From positions 1 to 64,000 of the forward strand of contig NZ_VFTG01000021.1 of assembly GCF_006439355.1 (NCBI RefSeq): a stretch of 64,000 nt of DNA, read 5' to 3'. The position numbers were made by a program, and so were the translations under genes. The DNA comes from Mesorhizobium sp. B4-1-3 (GTDB lineage Bacteria > Pseudomonadota > Alphaproteobacteria > Rhizobiales > Rhizobiaceae). The notes under the pieces were generated by a model that had not been told where the DNA came from, searched no databases, and was given only the letters and a program-made list of their open reading frames with translations. Positions 1 to 9,471 of this stretch are shown here, piece by piece. The first letter of the stretch is position 1; every line of letters begins with the position of its first letter.

Positions 1-48
1 CCAATCTCCCCCCAAGAGGGGGAGATGCCCGGCAGGGCAGAGGGGGGC
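1..48. repeat. Right half of a rhizobial palindromic intergenic repeat
   Basis: The first 48 bases match the right arm of the repeat seen complete at 49155-49309 and 60399-60556: an AATCTCC...GGGGGAGAT hairpin followed by GCCCGGCAGGGCAGAGG. The left arm would lie outside the window. The element resembles the RIME-type mosaic elements known from rhizobial intergenic DNA. The first ATG of the following gene lies inside this arm. Confidence 0.8.
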
Positions 49-1464
49 GCCGTAGAGTGCCAGCCTTGGAGGCTGGCCATTCTTGCATTTACCCTCGCAG
101 CTCTCCCCACCCCCGCCTCCGCCCACGCCTCCGACCGCGGCCACGTGCTGCTTCTCCCGACCGGCTACTACATCGCCGGCGGCGCTTTTGCCGTGGCCGT
201 CAGCTTCCTCGTCCTGGCGCTGCTACCGCCTGCCGCCCTCGACCGTTTCTGGCGTCGGCGCCTGCCCCTGTTCACCTTCAGCGACGCTTCACGCACCATT
301 ATCAGTTTCATTTCCTTTGCCGGCTTCGCGCTTCTCGTCGCCGCTGGCCTCGTCGGCAGCCGCGACCCGCTCTCCAATCCACTGCCTCTGGTGATCTGGA
401 CCCTCCTTTGGGCCGGCTTCACCCTACTGCAGGGTGTCTTCGGCGACCCGTGGTCGTGGCTCAACCCATGGTACGGCCCGTACCGAGTTGCGACCAGGAT
501 CTTTGGCCTCCAAAGCCACGAGACAAAGCCATCACGCCTGCCGCCATGGCTCGGCTACTGGCCGGCCTTCGGCCTGTTCTTCGCCTTCGCCTGGTTCGAG
601 CTGATCGATCCGGCGCCCGACGATCCGGCCCGGCTTGCCTTTGCCGCCGGCATCTACTGGCTGGCGAGCTTTGTCGCGATGCTTCTCTTCGGCCACGACG
701 CCTGGAGCAAGCGCGGCGAATTCCTCACGGTCTTCTTTTCCATGGTCGCCCGCTTCGCGCCACTTGAGCGACGGGATGGCCGGCTGTCGCTCTGCTGGCC
801 CGGCGCCAAGCTGCTCGCCGCTGAGCCACTGCCGCCGAGCGGCGCGGCTTTCCTCCTGCTGGCGCTGTCGTCGGTGTCCTTCGACGGCCTGTCGAAAACC
901 TTCTTCTGGCTCGGCCTGTTCGGCGTCAACCCGCTGGAATATCCCGGCCGCACCGCGCTGATCGGCATCGGCAGCTTCGGCCTCGTGCTCACCTTCGTCC
1001 TGCTGGCGGCGGTGTTCGCGTTGGCCGTCTTTCTCGGCCAACGGCTTGCCAGCGCTGCGCCGTCGTTCGGAAAAGCCACCGGCCTGCTGGTCTGGTCGAT
1101 CGTGCCGATTGCGCTTGCCTATCATGTCGCGCATTACCTCACCGTGCTCCTGGTCGACGGCCAGTACGCGCTGGTCGCGCTCTCCGACCCTTTCGGGCTC
1201 GGCTGGAATCTGTTCGGCACCGCCAATAGCATGGTCGAGGCCGGCGTCGTCGCCGGCGCAGAGTCGGCCTGGTGGCTGTGGAACATCCAGGCCGGCGTCA
1301 TCATCGCCGGCCATGTGCTGGCGGTGCTGGTCGCGCACGGCCTTGCCTGGCGTCTTCATCCTCAGCCTTCGCGTGCGGCGCTCAGCCAGCTTCCGCTCAC
1401 ATTTCTGATGATCGCCTACACGATCTTCGGCCTCTGGCTGCTTGCCACGCCGACCGCCGGATGA
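25..1464 (+). CDS. Polytopic membrane protein of unknown function
   Basis: A 479-residue protein with a signal-like hydrophobic N-terminus ending near ASAHA (about residues 18-36) and roughly ten further hydrophobic segments, so an inner-membrane protein. The layout, a cleavable leader, then a short loop and many membrane spans, recalls the membrane family annotated as fenitrothion hydrolase (FedB-like), but I see no catalytic motif and do not assign that activity. The first ATG lies in a repeated element, and no in-frame stop occurs between it and the window edge. The true start may therefore be upstream or a non-ATG codon; residues 1 to about 12 are repeat-encoded. It is separated by 156 bp from the ABC importer genes and need not be functionally tied to them. 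Confidence 0.6.
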   Translation: MPGRAEGGAVECQPWRLAILAFTLAALPTPASAHASDRGHVLLLPTGYYIAGGAFAVAVSFLVLALLPPAALDRFWRRRLPLFTFSDASRTIISFISFAGFALLVAAGLVGSRDPLSNPLPLVIWTLLWAGFTLLQGVFGDPWSWLNPWYGPYRVATRIFGLQSHETKPSRLPPWLGYWPAFGLFFAFAWFELIDPAPDDPARLAFAAGIYWLASFVAMLLFGHDAWSKRGEFLTVFFSMVARFAPLERRDGRLSLCWPGAKLLAAEPLPPSGAAFLLLALSSVSFDGLSKTFFWLGLFGVNPLEYPGRTALIGIGSFGLVLTFVLLAAVFALAVFLGQRLASAAPSFGKATGLLVWSIVPIALAYHVAHYLTVLLVDGQYALVALSDPFGLGWNLFGTANSMVEAGVVAGAESAWWLWNIQAGVIIAGHVLAVLVAHGLAWRLHPQPSRAALSQLPLTFLMIAYTIFGLWLLATPTAG

Positions 1465-1530
1465 GACAAGGGCGCGCCTCCGATGCCGTTGGGTAAAGCT
1501 CGCTTGCCAGGCCAGGGCTTTGGTGATTTA

Positions 1531-1572
1531 GTTTGTACACATGCAATTTTTCCATCCTTCGCAAGAGGATGG
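1531..1572 (+). promoter_or_regulatory. Leader region of the ABC importer with a hairpin
   Basis: The 156-bp gap before the importer holds a short AT-rich patch (TTTGTACACATGCAA from 1532) and a 7-bp inverted repeat CCATCCT / AGGATGG (1552-1558 and 1566-1572). The patch shares TTTGTA and AC with the palindromes at 8497 and 20835, but its second half does not match, so a common operator is only a weak possibility. No T-run follows the hairpin, so it is not a terminator on the plus strand. A purine-rich ribosome site (AGGGGAA) lies just before the ATG at 1621. Confidence 0.3.
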
Positions 1573-1620
1573 TCTAGCCGCCTTATCGCTGGTCAAAACT
1601 GAAAAAACAGGGGAATCGAC

Positions 1621-2925
1621 ATGGCTGACAAGAACGGATTTTTCGACCTCTCCAAGACGACGCTGTCGCGCCGCACCGCGCTGAAAGGCATCGCCGCGGG
1701 CGCGGGCCTTGCGCTGGCCCCCGGCTTCGTGCGCTACAGCCAGGCGCAGAGCTCGGCGCCGATCAGAATAGGCTTCCAGTCGCACCGCACCGGCATCGGC
1801 GCCGCCTATGGCCGCTGGTACGAGAAGACGAGCGCGGCCGCCGTCAAGGCGATCAATGACGCCGGCGGCATCGGCGGCCGCAAGGTCGAACTGGTGATCG
1901 AGGATGACGGCACCGATCCGGCGCGCGGCGCCGAGGTGGTCAACAAATTCGCCAAGCAGCACAAGACCGACATCGTCTTCGGCACGCTGTTTTCGCATGT
2001 CGTGATCGGTTCGGCGCCGGCCGCCGGCGAGAACAAGATCCCCTATTTCGTGGTCAGCGAAGGCCATCACGTCGCCTCCACCAAGCTCAACCGCTACGTC
2101 TTCCAGCCCGGCATCACCGATGTGAAGAGCCAGATCCAGTCGATGGCGCCGTGGATCGCGGCCAACGCCGGCAAGAAGGTGACGCAGATATTCCCCGACT
2201 TCGCCTTCGGCTACGACCATCGCGACTACCTGCCGCCGGCGCTGAAGGCGCAAGGTGGTGAGGTGATTGCCCAGATCGCCATCCCGCCGACGGAGTCGTC
2301 CTTCACGAAATACTTCCCGCAGATCCCGGCCGAGACCGAGGTGATCTACCATGTCATGGTCGGCCCTGCGGTGCTCACCTTCGTCAAGGAGCTCGGCGAG
2401 TTCTACGGCTCGCAACGGCCGCAGCTCTTCGGCTTCATCGATTCGCTCGAGGCCGTCGACATCAACAGCCCCGGCCTCGAATTCCTCGACGGCAGCCATT
2501 TCTGGGAAGGCTCGCCGCGCTACGCGCAGCCCGACGACTCCGCTGCGCAAAAAGCCTATCGCGCCGCTGTCGGCATCGATGACAATGGCGCCGCCGTCGG
2601 TGATGCCAAGGACGTCTCCACCGCCGCCCACATGTTCGGCTGCTGGGAAACGCTCTATGTCGTCAAGAAGGCGATGGAGGATGCCGGCTACAAGGGACCC
2701 GAGGACCGCGCCAAGCTGGTCGAGGCCACCGAAGCGTTGAAGGAGTTCGCCGAAGGGCCGGAGCATCCGCAGGGTCCGAAAACCTTCAACGGCAAGATCC
2801 ACCAGTGCTTCGGCATCCAGAACATCTCCAAGGTCGAAGGCGGCAAGCTCAAGGTCGTCCACAAGACCAAGATCGAGGACGGCCTCTACGAGCCGGAAGG
2901 GGATTACACGACGCAGGCGCTGTGA
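1621..2925 (+). CDS. ABC transporter substrate-binding protein, branched-chain amino acid (LivK/HAAT) family
   Basis: Periplasmic binding protein of 434 residues that would capture the substrate for the permease and ATPase genes that follow. The N-terminus has a twin-arginine-type leader: SRRTALKG at about residues 16-23, a hydrophobic stretch, and an AQA-type cleavage site near residue 42. The mature part begins with the family-typical IRIGFQS and contains the GGIGGRKVELVIEDD block of Peripla_BP_6 proteins. A ribosome site AGGGGAA precedes the ATG. First gene of a five-gene importer. The family binds amino acids, amides, aromatic acids and other small carboxylates, so the ligand cannot be read. 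The N-heterocycle module 5 kb downstream makes a heterocyclic acid one possible ligand (inference). Confidence 0.9.
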   Translation: MADKNGFFDLSKTTLSRRTALKGIAAGAGLALAPGFVRYSQAQSSAPIRIGFQSHRTGIGAAYGRWYEKTSAAAVKAINDAGGIGGRKVELVIEDDGTDPARGAEVVNKFAKQHKTDIVFGTLFSHVVIGSAPAAGENKIPYFVVSEGHHVASTKLNRYVFQPGITDVKSQIQSMAPWIAANAGKKVTQIFPDFAFGYDHRDYLPPALKAQGGEVIAQIAIPPTESSFTKYFPQIPAETEVIYHVMVGPAVLTFVKELGEFYGSQRPQLFGFIDSLEAVDINSPGLEFLDGSHFWEGSPRYAQPDDSAAQKAYRAAVGIDDNGAAVGDAKDVSTAAHMFGCWETLYVVKKAMEDAGYKGPEDRAKLVEATEALKEFAEGPEHPQGPKTFNGKIHQCFGIQNISKVEGGKLKVVHKTKIEDGLYEPEGDYTTQAL

Positions 2926-2941
2926 GCTCGTCTCAGAGCTG

Positions 2942-3823
2942 ATGCGCTTCGGACCCCACCTCCTCCTCGCCGCTCTCGAAGGCCTCGTCACTTCCGCGGT
3001 GCTGGCGCTGACGGCGCTTGGGCTGTCGCTGGTGTTCGGCGTCATGCGCGTCGTCAATGTCGCGCATGGCGAGTTCTTCATGCTGGGCGCGGTGCTCGCC
3101 TGGGCGGTCTCGACGGCGATCTCCGGTCACCCGGCGATCGGCTTTGTGGCAGCACTTGTGATCGCGCCTTTGCTCGTCGGGCTAGTGGCGCTTCTCGCCG
3201 AGCGCCTGGTGTTGCGCCGGCTGAACTACAATCCGGAAGGCACCATCGTCGCCACCATCGGCATGCTCTACATCATCCAGCAGCTGGCGCTGACCTTCTA
3301 CGGCCCCGAGGCGCGCCCCGTGGAGCCGCCCTTCAGCTACCGCATCCTTTTGCCGTGGTTCGGCTATTCCGGCTACAAGCTGGCGGTGGTCGCCGCTTCC
3401 GCCATTTTGCTGGTGATCACCTGGCTGGTGCTGACCCGGACGAAGATCGGCCTGATCATGCGTGCCACGCAATATGACCGCGAGACGGCGCAGGCCTTCG
3501 GCATCCCGGTCGAGCGGGTCTATGCCGGCGTCTTCGCCGTGGGCGCCATGCTTGCGGCGATCGCCGCGGTGCTGATCGTGCCGATCAGCCAGGCGCATTA
3601 TCTGATGGGGCAGGACCCACTGCTGCTTTCCTTTATCGTCGTCATCATCGGCGGCCTCGGCTCGTTGCGCGGAACCGTCGTCGCGGCCGTCCTGATCGGC
3701 CTCTCCGACGGCATCGTCTCGATGTTCTTCTCGCCGACGCTCGCCAAGATCATCGCCACGCTGATCGTCGCCATGGTGCTGGTGTTCCGGCCGCAAGGCC
3801 TGTTCGGGGCGACATCCAGATGA
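2942..3823 (+). CDS. livH: Branched-chain amino acid-type ABC permease LivH
   Basis: Inner-membrane permease of 293 residues with about eight hydrophobic helices. The early stretch LSLVFGVMRVVNVAHGEFFMLG is the conserved LivH signature (here cited by its core VVNVAHGEF at about residues 37-45), and GGLGSLRGTVVAA near residue 238 is the cytoplasmic coupling region typical of the family. It starts 16 bp after the binding-protein gene and its stop overlaps the start of the next permease (ATGA), as expected for co-translated partners of one membrane channel. Confidence 0.93.
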   Translation: MRFGPHLLLAALEGLVTSAVLALTALGLSLVFGVMRVVNVAHGEFFMLGAVLAWAVSTAISGHPAIGFVAALVIAPLLVGLVALLAERLVLRRLNYNPEGTIVATIGMLYIIQQLALTFYGPEARPVEPPFSYRILLPWFGYSGYKLAVVAASAILLVITWLVLTRTKIGLIMRATQYDRETAQAFGIPVERVYAGVFAVGAMLAAIAAVLIVPISQAHYLMGQDPLLLSFIVVIIGGLGSLRGTVVAAVLIGLSDGIVSMFFSPTLAKIIATLIVAMVLVFRPQGLFGATSR

Positions 3824-4778
3824 GGGACGCTTCGCCGGCAAGGACCTACGCCCTGCATATCGGCGTCATCGCGCTCTTGTTCGCGCTGAACTTCATCCTG
3901 CCGGATTATCACCAGAGCCTCTTCGCCCGCATCATGGCGCTCGCCGTCTTTGCCATGGGCTACAATCTGCTCTTCGGCTATGTCGGCCTGCTCAGCCTCG
4001 GCCACGCCATGTTCTTCTCCGCCGGCCTATATGGCGCCGGCCTGACCGTCTATCACCTCGGCTGGGGCGTCCCGGAAGCCTTCGTCGCCGGTATCGCCTG
4101 CGGCGCGCTGCTGGCCCTGGTCATCGGCCTGCTGGCGCTGCGCACCTCGGGTGTCGCCTTCATGATCGTCACCATGATGTTCGCCCAGGTCTTCTATCTG
4201 CTTATCCTCTATTTCGCGGCCTGGACCGGCGGCGACCAGGGCCTCGTCATCCAGCAGGCATCGCGGGTGGTCTCGATCGGCGCCGCCTCCTTCGACCTGA
4301 CCGATCCAACCGTTCGCTACGTGGCCGCGCTGGCGCTGTTCTCGGTCGTGCTTCTCATCACACTTGCCGTCGTCCGTTCCCGCTTCGGCCGTGTGCTGGT
4401 GGCGATCCGCGAGAACGAGGAACGGACCAGGATGCTGGGCTACGACACGGTCGCCAACAAGCTTGCCGCCGTCGTCGCCTCCGGCGCCATCTGCGCCGCG
4501 TCCGGTGCTGCCTATGCCTTGCTGTTCGGCTATGTCGGCTCGAATTTCGCGTCGATCCAGTATTCGATCCTGCCGCTGCTCTGGGTGCTGCTCGGGGGTG
4601 CTGCGACCACGCTCGGTCCGCTAGTCGGCACCCTGTTCATGTATTATGTCACCGATATCACCAGCGGCTTCACCTCCGCCTATCTGCTGATCGTCGGCGT
4701 GGCGCTCATCCTGCTCGTCCTGTTCGCCCCGAAAGGCATTATGGGCAGCATCCGCGAGCGCTGGCTGGGATGGCTGCC

Positions 4779-4782
<4 letters not shown>
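3820..4782 (+). CDS. livM: Branched-chain amino acid-type ABC permease LivM
   Basis: Second permease subunit, 320 residues, about nine to ten hydrophobic helices. Family signatures seen: GYNLLFGYVGLLSLGHAMFF near residue 46 (core GLLSLGHAMFF) and the coupling stretch VAIRENEERTRMLGYD near residue 194. It pairs with LivH to form the heterodimeric channel. The start overlaps the LivH stop by 4 bp, and the stop overlaps the likely ATG of the LivG gene, so the genes are translationally coupled. Confidence 0.93.
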
Positions 4783-5499
<717 letters not shown>

Positions 5500-5507
<8 letters not shown>

Positions 5508-6213
5508 TGCGCCGTTGCTCGCCATATCCGGCCTCGATTGCTTCTATGGCGAGGTGCAGGTGCTCTACGGCCTCGATCTCGTCTTGAACAAGGGCGAGGT
5601 GCTTTGCCTGTTTGGCCGCAACGGAGCCGGCAAGACGACGACGCTGAAGGCGATCATGGGGCTGGTGCCGACATCGGCCGGCTCGATCAAGCTGGACGGC
5701 AAGGAGCTGACCGGCCTCGCCGCGCATGACGTGCCGAAGGCAGGCGTCGCCTATGTGCCGCAGGGCCGGCGATTGTTCGCCGAGATGAGTGTGGCGGAGA
5801 ACATCGAAATCGGCCTGATGGCGCGCGGCAAGGGCAAGCAGGCGCGTGAAAACGTCCTCGATCTCTTCCCGCTGCTCAGGGAGCGGCTGAAGCAGCGCTC
5901 CGGCACGCTCTCCGGCGGCGAGCAGCAGATGCTCGCCATGGCTCGCGCGCTCTGCCTCGAGCCGCAGGTGCTGCTGCTCGACGAGCCGACCGAAGGGCTG
6001 ATGCCGTCGATGATCGCCAAGATCCGCGAGACGGTGGCGAAGCTGCGCGAGCTGGGTGTCTCGACCATCCTGGTCGAGCAGCGCGTCGACGCCGTGCTGT
6101 CGGTGGCGGATCGTGTCTGCTTCATCGAGAACGGCCGCAACCGCGAGACGGTCGATGTCGAGGCGTTGCGGGCGGATCCGTCGGCGGTGCGAAGATATGT
6201 GGGTGTCGGTTAG
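5500..6213 (+). CDS. livF: ABC transporter ATPase LivF
   Basis: Second ATPase, 237 residues. Walker A is GRNGAGKTT, the signature LSGGEQQMLAMARAL and Walker B LLLDEPTEGL. The start at 5500 (MADAPLLAISG) overlaps the end of LivG by 8 bp; the open frame extends further upstream but would then run through LivG coding sequence. Its stop codon overlaps the convergent antiporter gene by 4 bp, so no room is left for a dedicated terminator between the two operons. Confidence 0.92.
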
Positions 6214-7658
6214 AAAAAAACGAATCCCGCGATCAAAAACGTCGGGATCAGCACCAGGCCCGACCACGCCATGTAGCCGAAGAAGCCCGGCATCTTGAAG
6301 CCGCGATGCCTGGCGATGGCAAAGACCATGAAGTTCGGCGCGTTGCCGATATAGGTGTTGGCGCCCATGAACACGGCGCCGGCCGAGATCGCGGCAAGCG
6401 TCGAGGCGGTTTCCGTCATCAAGTGGTGCGCATCGCCGCCGGCAAGCTCGAAGAACACCAGATAGGTCGGCGCGTTGTCGAGGAAGGACGACAGCGCCCC
6501 GGTCAGCCAGAAATAGGCGAGGTCGTTGGGCCGGCCTTCGGTGGAGCTGACCAGCGCCACCAGCGGCGCCAGCGCGCCGTCATTGCCGGCCCGCAGGATA
6601 GCGATGACCGGCACGATGCAGACGAAGATGCCGGCAAAGAGTTTCGCCACTTCGGCGATCGGCCCCCAGGTGAAGCCGTTGGCCTCGCGGTGGCTCTTGT
6701 AGGAAACGCGCAGCGACAGGAAGGCCAGCGCCAGGATGACGGCGTCGCGCAGGAGGTTCTGCAGTTCCAGGCTGACGCCGAGGATCGGGACGCTGACGCC
6801 AGGTTTCCAACCCGCCGAAAGCAGGATGGCGCCGATCACGCCGGCGAGCAACGGCAGGTTGGCCAGGCCGCGCAGGCGCACTTTCGTGTCCGGCGTCGGG
6901 TCCTTGATCTTCGGCATGCCACCCTCACGCCGATGCAGCACGATATCGAGTGCCAGGAAGACGATGAGCACCAGGCCGCCGGTGAACAGCGTCTCTCGCC
7001 ACAGATTCGCGGTCGTCCAGAAGAAATCGACGCCGCGCAGGAAGCCGACGAACAAGGGCGGATCGCCAAGCGGGGTCAGCGAACCACCGATGTTGGACAC
7101 CAGGAAGATGAAGAAGATCACGACATGCGCGTTGAACGGCCGGTTGTCGTTGGCGCGCAGCATCGGCCGGATCAAGATCATCGAGGCGCCGGTCGTGCCG
7201 ATCACCGAAGCGAGCAGCGCGCCGATGAGCAGCAGGCCGGCATTGACGAGCGGCGTGCCGTGGATGTTGCCGGCAAGCAGGATGCCGCCCGAGATGGTGT
7301 AGAGCGCGAACAACAGGATGATGAAGGACAGATATTCGGTGAGCAGCGTGTGCAGCACCGCTTCGCCTGCGGTCGGAATGCCGAAGGCGACTGCCAGCGG
7401 CAGGACCGCCAGCGCGGCCCAGGTAGCGGCGATCTTACCGTAATGGTGCTCCCAGACGTGCGGAAACAGCAGCGGTCCGGTCGCGATCGACAGCAACAGG
7501 CCGGCAAAGGGCAATGCCCACCAGAGCGACATCGCCGCGCCGGGCAGTTCGTGAGTTTCAGCGGCGAGAACCGATTGCGGAAAAGCAAGAACGAGTGCGG
7601 CAGCCACGCTCGCCGCCAGCACTTTCGCAAATGTCGTGAAGCCCCCTCGTTGCCTCAC
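6210..7658 (-). CDS. Sodium:proton antiporter-like membrane transporter (NhaD/ArsB superfamily)
   Basis: Integral membrane protein of 482 residues with about twelve hydrophobic segments and an apparent N-terminal leader (ALVLAFPQSVLAAE, about residues 18-33). The NIGGSLTPLGDPPLFVGFLRG stretch is the IT/NhaD superfamily signature (core SLTPLGDPPLFVGF), and SSFLDNAPTYLVFF plus GANTYIGNAPNFMV in the second half form the matching inverted-repeat signature. The family exchanges Na+ or Li+ for protons or carries anions; the ion here is not determined. It follows the nicotinamidase gene by 7 bp on the same strand, so the two are probably co-transcribed. Confidence 0.85.
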   Translation of the reverse strand: MRQRGGFTTFAKVLAASVAAALVLAFPQSVLAAETHELPGAAMSLWWALPFAGLLLSIATGPLLFPHVWEHHYGKIAATWAALAVLPLAVAFGIPTAGEAVLHTLLTEYLSFIILLFALYTISGGILLAGNIHGTPLVNAGLLLIGALLASVIGTTGASMILIRPMLRANDNRPFNAHVVIFFIFLVSNIGGSLTPLGDPPLFVGFLRGVDFFWTTANLWRETLFTGGLVLIVFLALDIVLHRREGGMPKIKDPTPDTKVRLRGLANLPLLAGVIGAILLSAGWKPGVSVPILGVSLELQNLLRDAVILALAFLSLRVSYKSHREANGFTWGPIAEVAKLFAGIFVCIVPVIAILRAGNDGALAPLVALVSSTEGRPNDLAYFWLTGALSSFLDNAPTYLVFFELAGGDAHHLMTETASTLAAISAGAVFMGANTYIGNAPNFMVFAIARHRGFKMPGFFGYMAWSGLVLIPTFLIAGFVFF

Positions 7659-7665
7659 CGTGGCG

Positions 7666-8280
7666 TCAGTCCGCCGAATGATCTTCGAGCGTCACGCCGG
7701 CGTCACGCATGCGCTTCAGCATCGCCTCGACCGAGCCGTTAAGGTCGATGCCGCGGCAGGCGTCGAGCCGCACCGTCGCCTTGAACCCCTGCTTAGCCGC
7801 ATCGAGCGCCGAGAAAGCGACGCAGAAATCGGTGGCAAGCCCAACCAGCGTGATCGCGTCGATGCCGCGTTCCTTCAGATAGCCGCCAAGCCCGGTCGGC
7901 GTCGCATGGTCGTTTTCGAAGAAAGCCGAATAGCTGTCGATCGCTGTGCGGAACCCTTTTCGGATCACCAGCTCCGCCTTGGTCCATGCGAGCCCGGAAT
8001 GGAAATCGGAACCGAGGCTCCCCTGGATGCAATGATCCGGCCACAGCGTCTGCGGACCGTAAGGCATCTCGATCGTCTCGAAGGCCTGCTTGCCCGCATG
8101 GCTGGAGGCGAAGCTCGAATGTCCGGCCGGGTGCCAGTCCTGCGTCAGGATCACATGCTCGGTCCGCCGGATCAGGTCGTTGACCAAAGGCACGATCTCG
8201 TCGCCGCCGGCGACCGCCAGCGCGCCGCCCGGGCAAAAATCGTTCTGCAGGTCGATGACGATGAGCGCTTCTTCGGCCAT
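7666..8280 (-). CDS. pncA: Nicotinamidase / pyrazinamidase
   Basis: Cysteine-hydrolase of 204 residues that converts nicotinamide to nicotinate and ammonia in NAD salvage. The catalytic triad is visible as Asp10 (IVIDLQNDF), Lys108 (VIRKGF) and Cys153 (LATDFCVAF). The metal site is Asp48-x-His50 (TQDWH), His54 and His83 (PDHC). The start at 8280 (MAEEALIVID) matches the family; the longer open frame upstream would add about 170 residues of non-family sequence. It is divergent from the molybdenum hydroxylase operon at 8614. Salvage is the default role, but the position next to a putative nicotinate-type hydroxylase is suggestive. Confidence 0.92.
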   Translation of the reverse strand: MAEEALIVIDLQNDFCPGGALAVAGGDEIVPLVNDLIRRTEHVILTQDWHPAGHSSFASSHAGKQAFETIEMPYGPQTLWPDHCIQGSLGSDFHSGLAWTKAELVIRKGFRTAIDSYSAFFENDHATPTGLGGYLKERGIDAITLVGLATDFCVAFSALDAAKQGFKATVRLDACRGIDLNGSVEAMLKRMRDAGVTLEDHSAD

Positions 8281-8613
8281 GCGGCTTCCTCTCGTTTCGG
8301 CCCTCTGGTCCTGCCCCGGGTTCGGCTTGGGGGCTGCAGTCAAAGCCGCTGACGCGACCGGAGAGGGAACCTTGACCAGATGACCGGCGGCGTCAACCTC
8401 CGGCCTCGTAACAATCGCATTCAGGTCTTCGCGGCGCCAACTCCGGCCCAACTCCGGCCCAACTCCGGCTTTGACAATTCCGAACGGCCTGATATCATTT
8501 GCATACGAATGAATTTGTCCGGTCCGCGCGCGGCAAGAACACCCGAAGCTGGCACTTCGGAGAGCCAGGAGAAGGCTCTTTTTCGGGAAGGCCAATTGTC
8601 TGGAAGGCAGAGC
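8281..8613. promoter_or_regulatory. Divergent intergenic region pncA / molybdenum hydroxylase operon
   Basis: This 333-bp gap holds no convincing gene. On the plus strand it contains a promoter-like pair, TTGACA (8471-8476) and TATCAT (8493-8498) with a 16-bp spacer, an adjoining palindrome (8497-8510), and a ribosome site GGAAGG (8602-8607) before the GTG at 8614. A direct repeat of CCAACTCCGG occurs around 8438-8468. The pncA promoter must lie near 8281-8350, but I cannot place it. Confidence 0.5.
8497..8510. promoter_or_regulatory. Palindromic operator candidate, copy 1
   Basis: ATTTGCATACGAAT is an imperfect 14-bp palindrome (5 of 7 half-site positions). It overlaps the end of the -10 element of the molybdenum hydroxylase operon. 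It matches the palindrome at 20835-20848 in 12 of 14 positions, and both are preceded by ATC and followed within a few bases by TTTG. Position and form suit a repressor. The MarR protein encoded at the end of the same operon is the obvious candidate (inference). Confidence 0.6.
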
Positions 8614-9471
8614 GTGATCCGTTACGCGAAACCCACCACGGTCGACGAGGCGCTCGCTTTGCTTGGCGAGGATCGCTGGCGCATTCTCGCCGGCGGCACG
8701 GATTTCTATCCGGCGCAGGGCGCGAAGCCGTTCCGCGACAACATCCTCGACATCAACGGTCTCGCCGAACTGCGCGGCATCGCCGAGACAGATGAGCATT
8801 GGCGCATCGGTGCGCGCACGACCTGGACCGATATCGTGCGCTACCCATTGCCGGCGCCGTTCGACGTGTTGAAATCGGCAGCACGCGAGGTCGGCTCGGT
8901 CCAGATCCAGAACGTCGCGTCAGTTGCCGGCAATCTCTGCAACGCTTCGCCCGCCGCCGACGGGGTTCCAGCTCTTTTGGTCTTCGATGCCGATGTCGAA
9001 TTGCGCTCGGCCAAAGCCACCCGCCATCTTCCGCTCGGCGAATTCATCCTCGGCAATCGCCGCACGGCGCTGCAGCCGCGCGAGATGGTCACTGCCATTC
9101 GCGTGCCGAAGCCTTCCGCCGCCGGCGCCTCGGCTTTCGTCAAGCTCGGCGCCCGGCGCTATCTCGTCATCTCGATCGCCATGGCGGCGGCGCGGCTGGT
9201 GGTCGAGAATGGCGTCGTCGCCGAAGCGGCGATAGCCGTCGGCTCCTGCTCGGTGGTCGCATGCCGTCTGGCCGGCGTCGAGGCGGCCCTGCGCGGCCGG
9301 CCAGTCACGTCAGCGCTTGCCGATGCCGTGCTGTCGGCGCCGTTCGATGAACTGTCGCCGATCGCCGATGTGCGCGGCAGCGCCGAATACCGGGAGCAAG
9401 CGGCGCGCGAGATCGTCGTCCGCGCAATGCGCGCGGCAACCGGGCTCGATCAAGGCAAGGTGGCCGCATGA
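8614..9471 (+). CDS. Xanthine dehydrogenase-family FAD-binding subunit
   Basis: FAD subunit (CoxM/NdhF type) of a molybdenum hydroxylase, 285 residues. It takes electrons from the 2Fe-2S clusters of its partner and passes them to the outer acceptor. FAD-binding signatures of the family are visible: ILAGGTDFYP near residue 24 and QNVASVAGNLCNASPAAD near residue 100. The GTG at 8614 is chosen because GGAAGG lies 6 bases before it and VIRYAKPTTVDEA is the family-typical beginning; the longer open frame runs through the promoter. The stop overlaps the next gene by 4 bp (ATGA). Confidence 0.88.
   Translation: MIRYAKPTTVDEALALLGEDRWRILAGGTDFYPAQGAKPFRDNILDINGLAELRGIAETDEHWRIGARTTWTDIVRYPLPAPFDVLKSAAREVGSVQIQNVASVAGNLCNASPAADGVPALLVFDADVELRSAKATRHLPLGEFILGNRRTALQPREMVTAIRVPKPSAAGASAFVKLGARRYLVISIAMAAARLVVENGVVAEAAIAVGSCSVVACRLAGVEAALRGRPVTSALADAVLSAPFDELSPIADVRGSAEYREQAAREIVVRAMRAATGLDQGKVAA

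Noticed and set aside
1531..1546. Third copy of the ATTTGYATACKAAT operator before the ABC importer
   Set aside because: Only about 8 of 14 positions match and the second half-site is missing, so it is kept only as a weak possibility.
1528..3081. Long open frame on the minus strand opposite the binding-protein gene
   Set aside because: It is fully antisense to a clear ABC binding-protein gene; its composition (runs of Asp, Gly, Arg, Leu) is that of a high-GC shadow frame.
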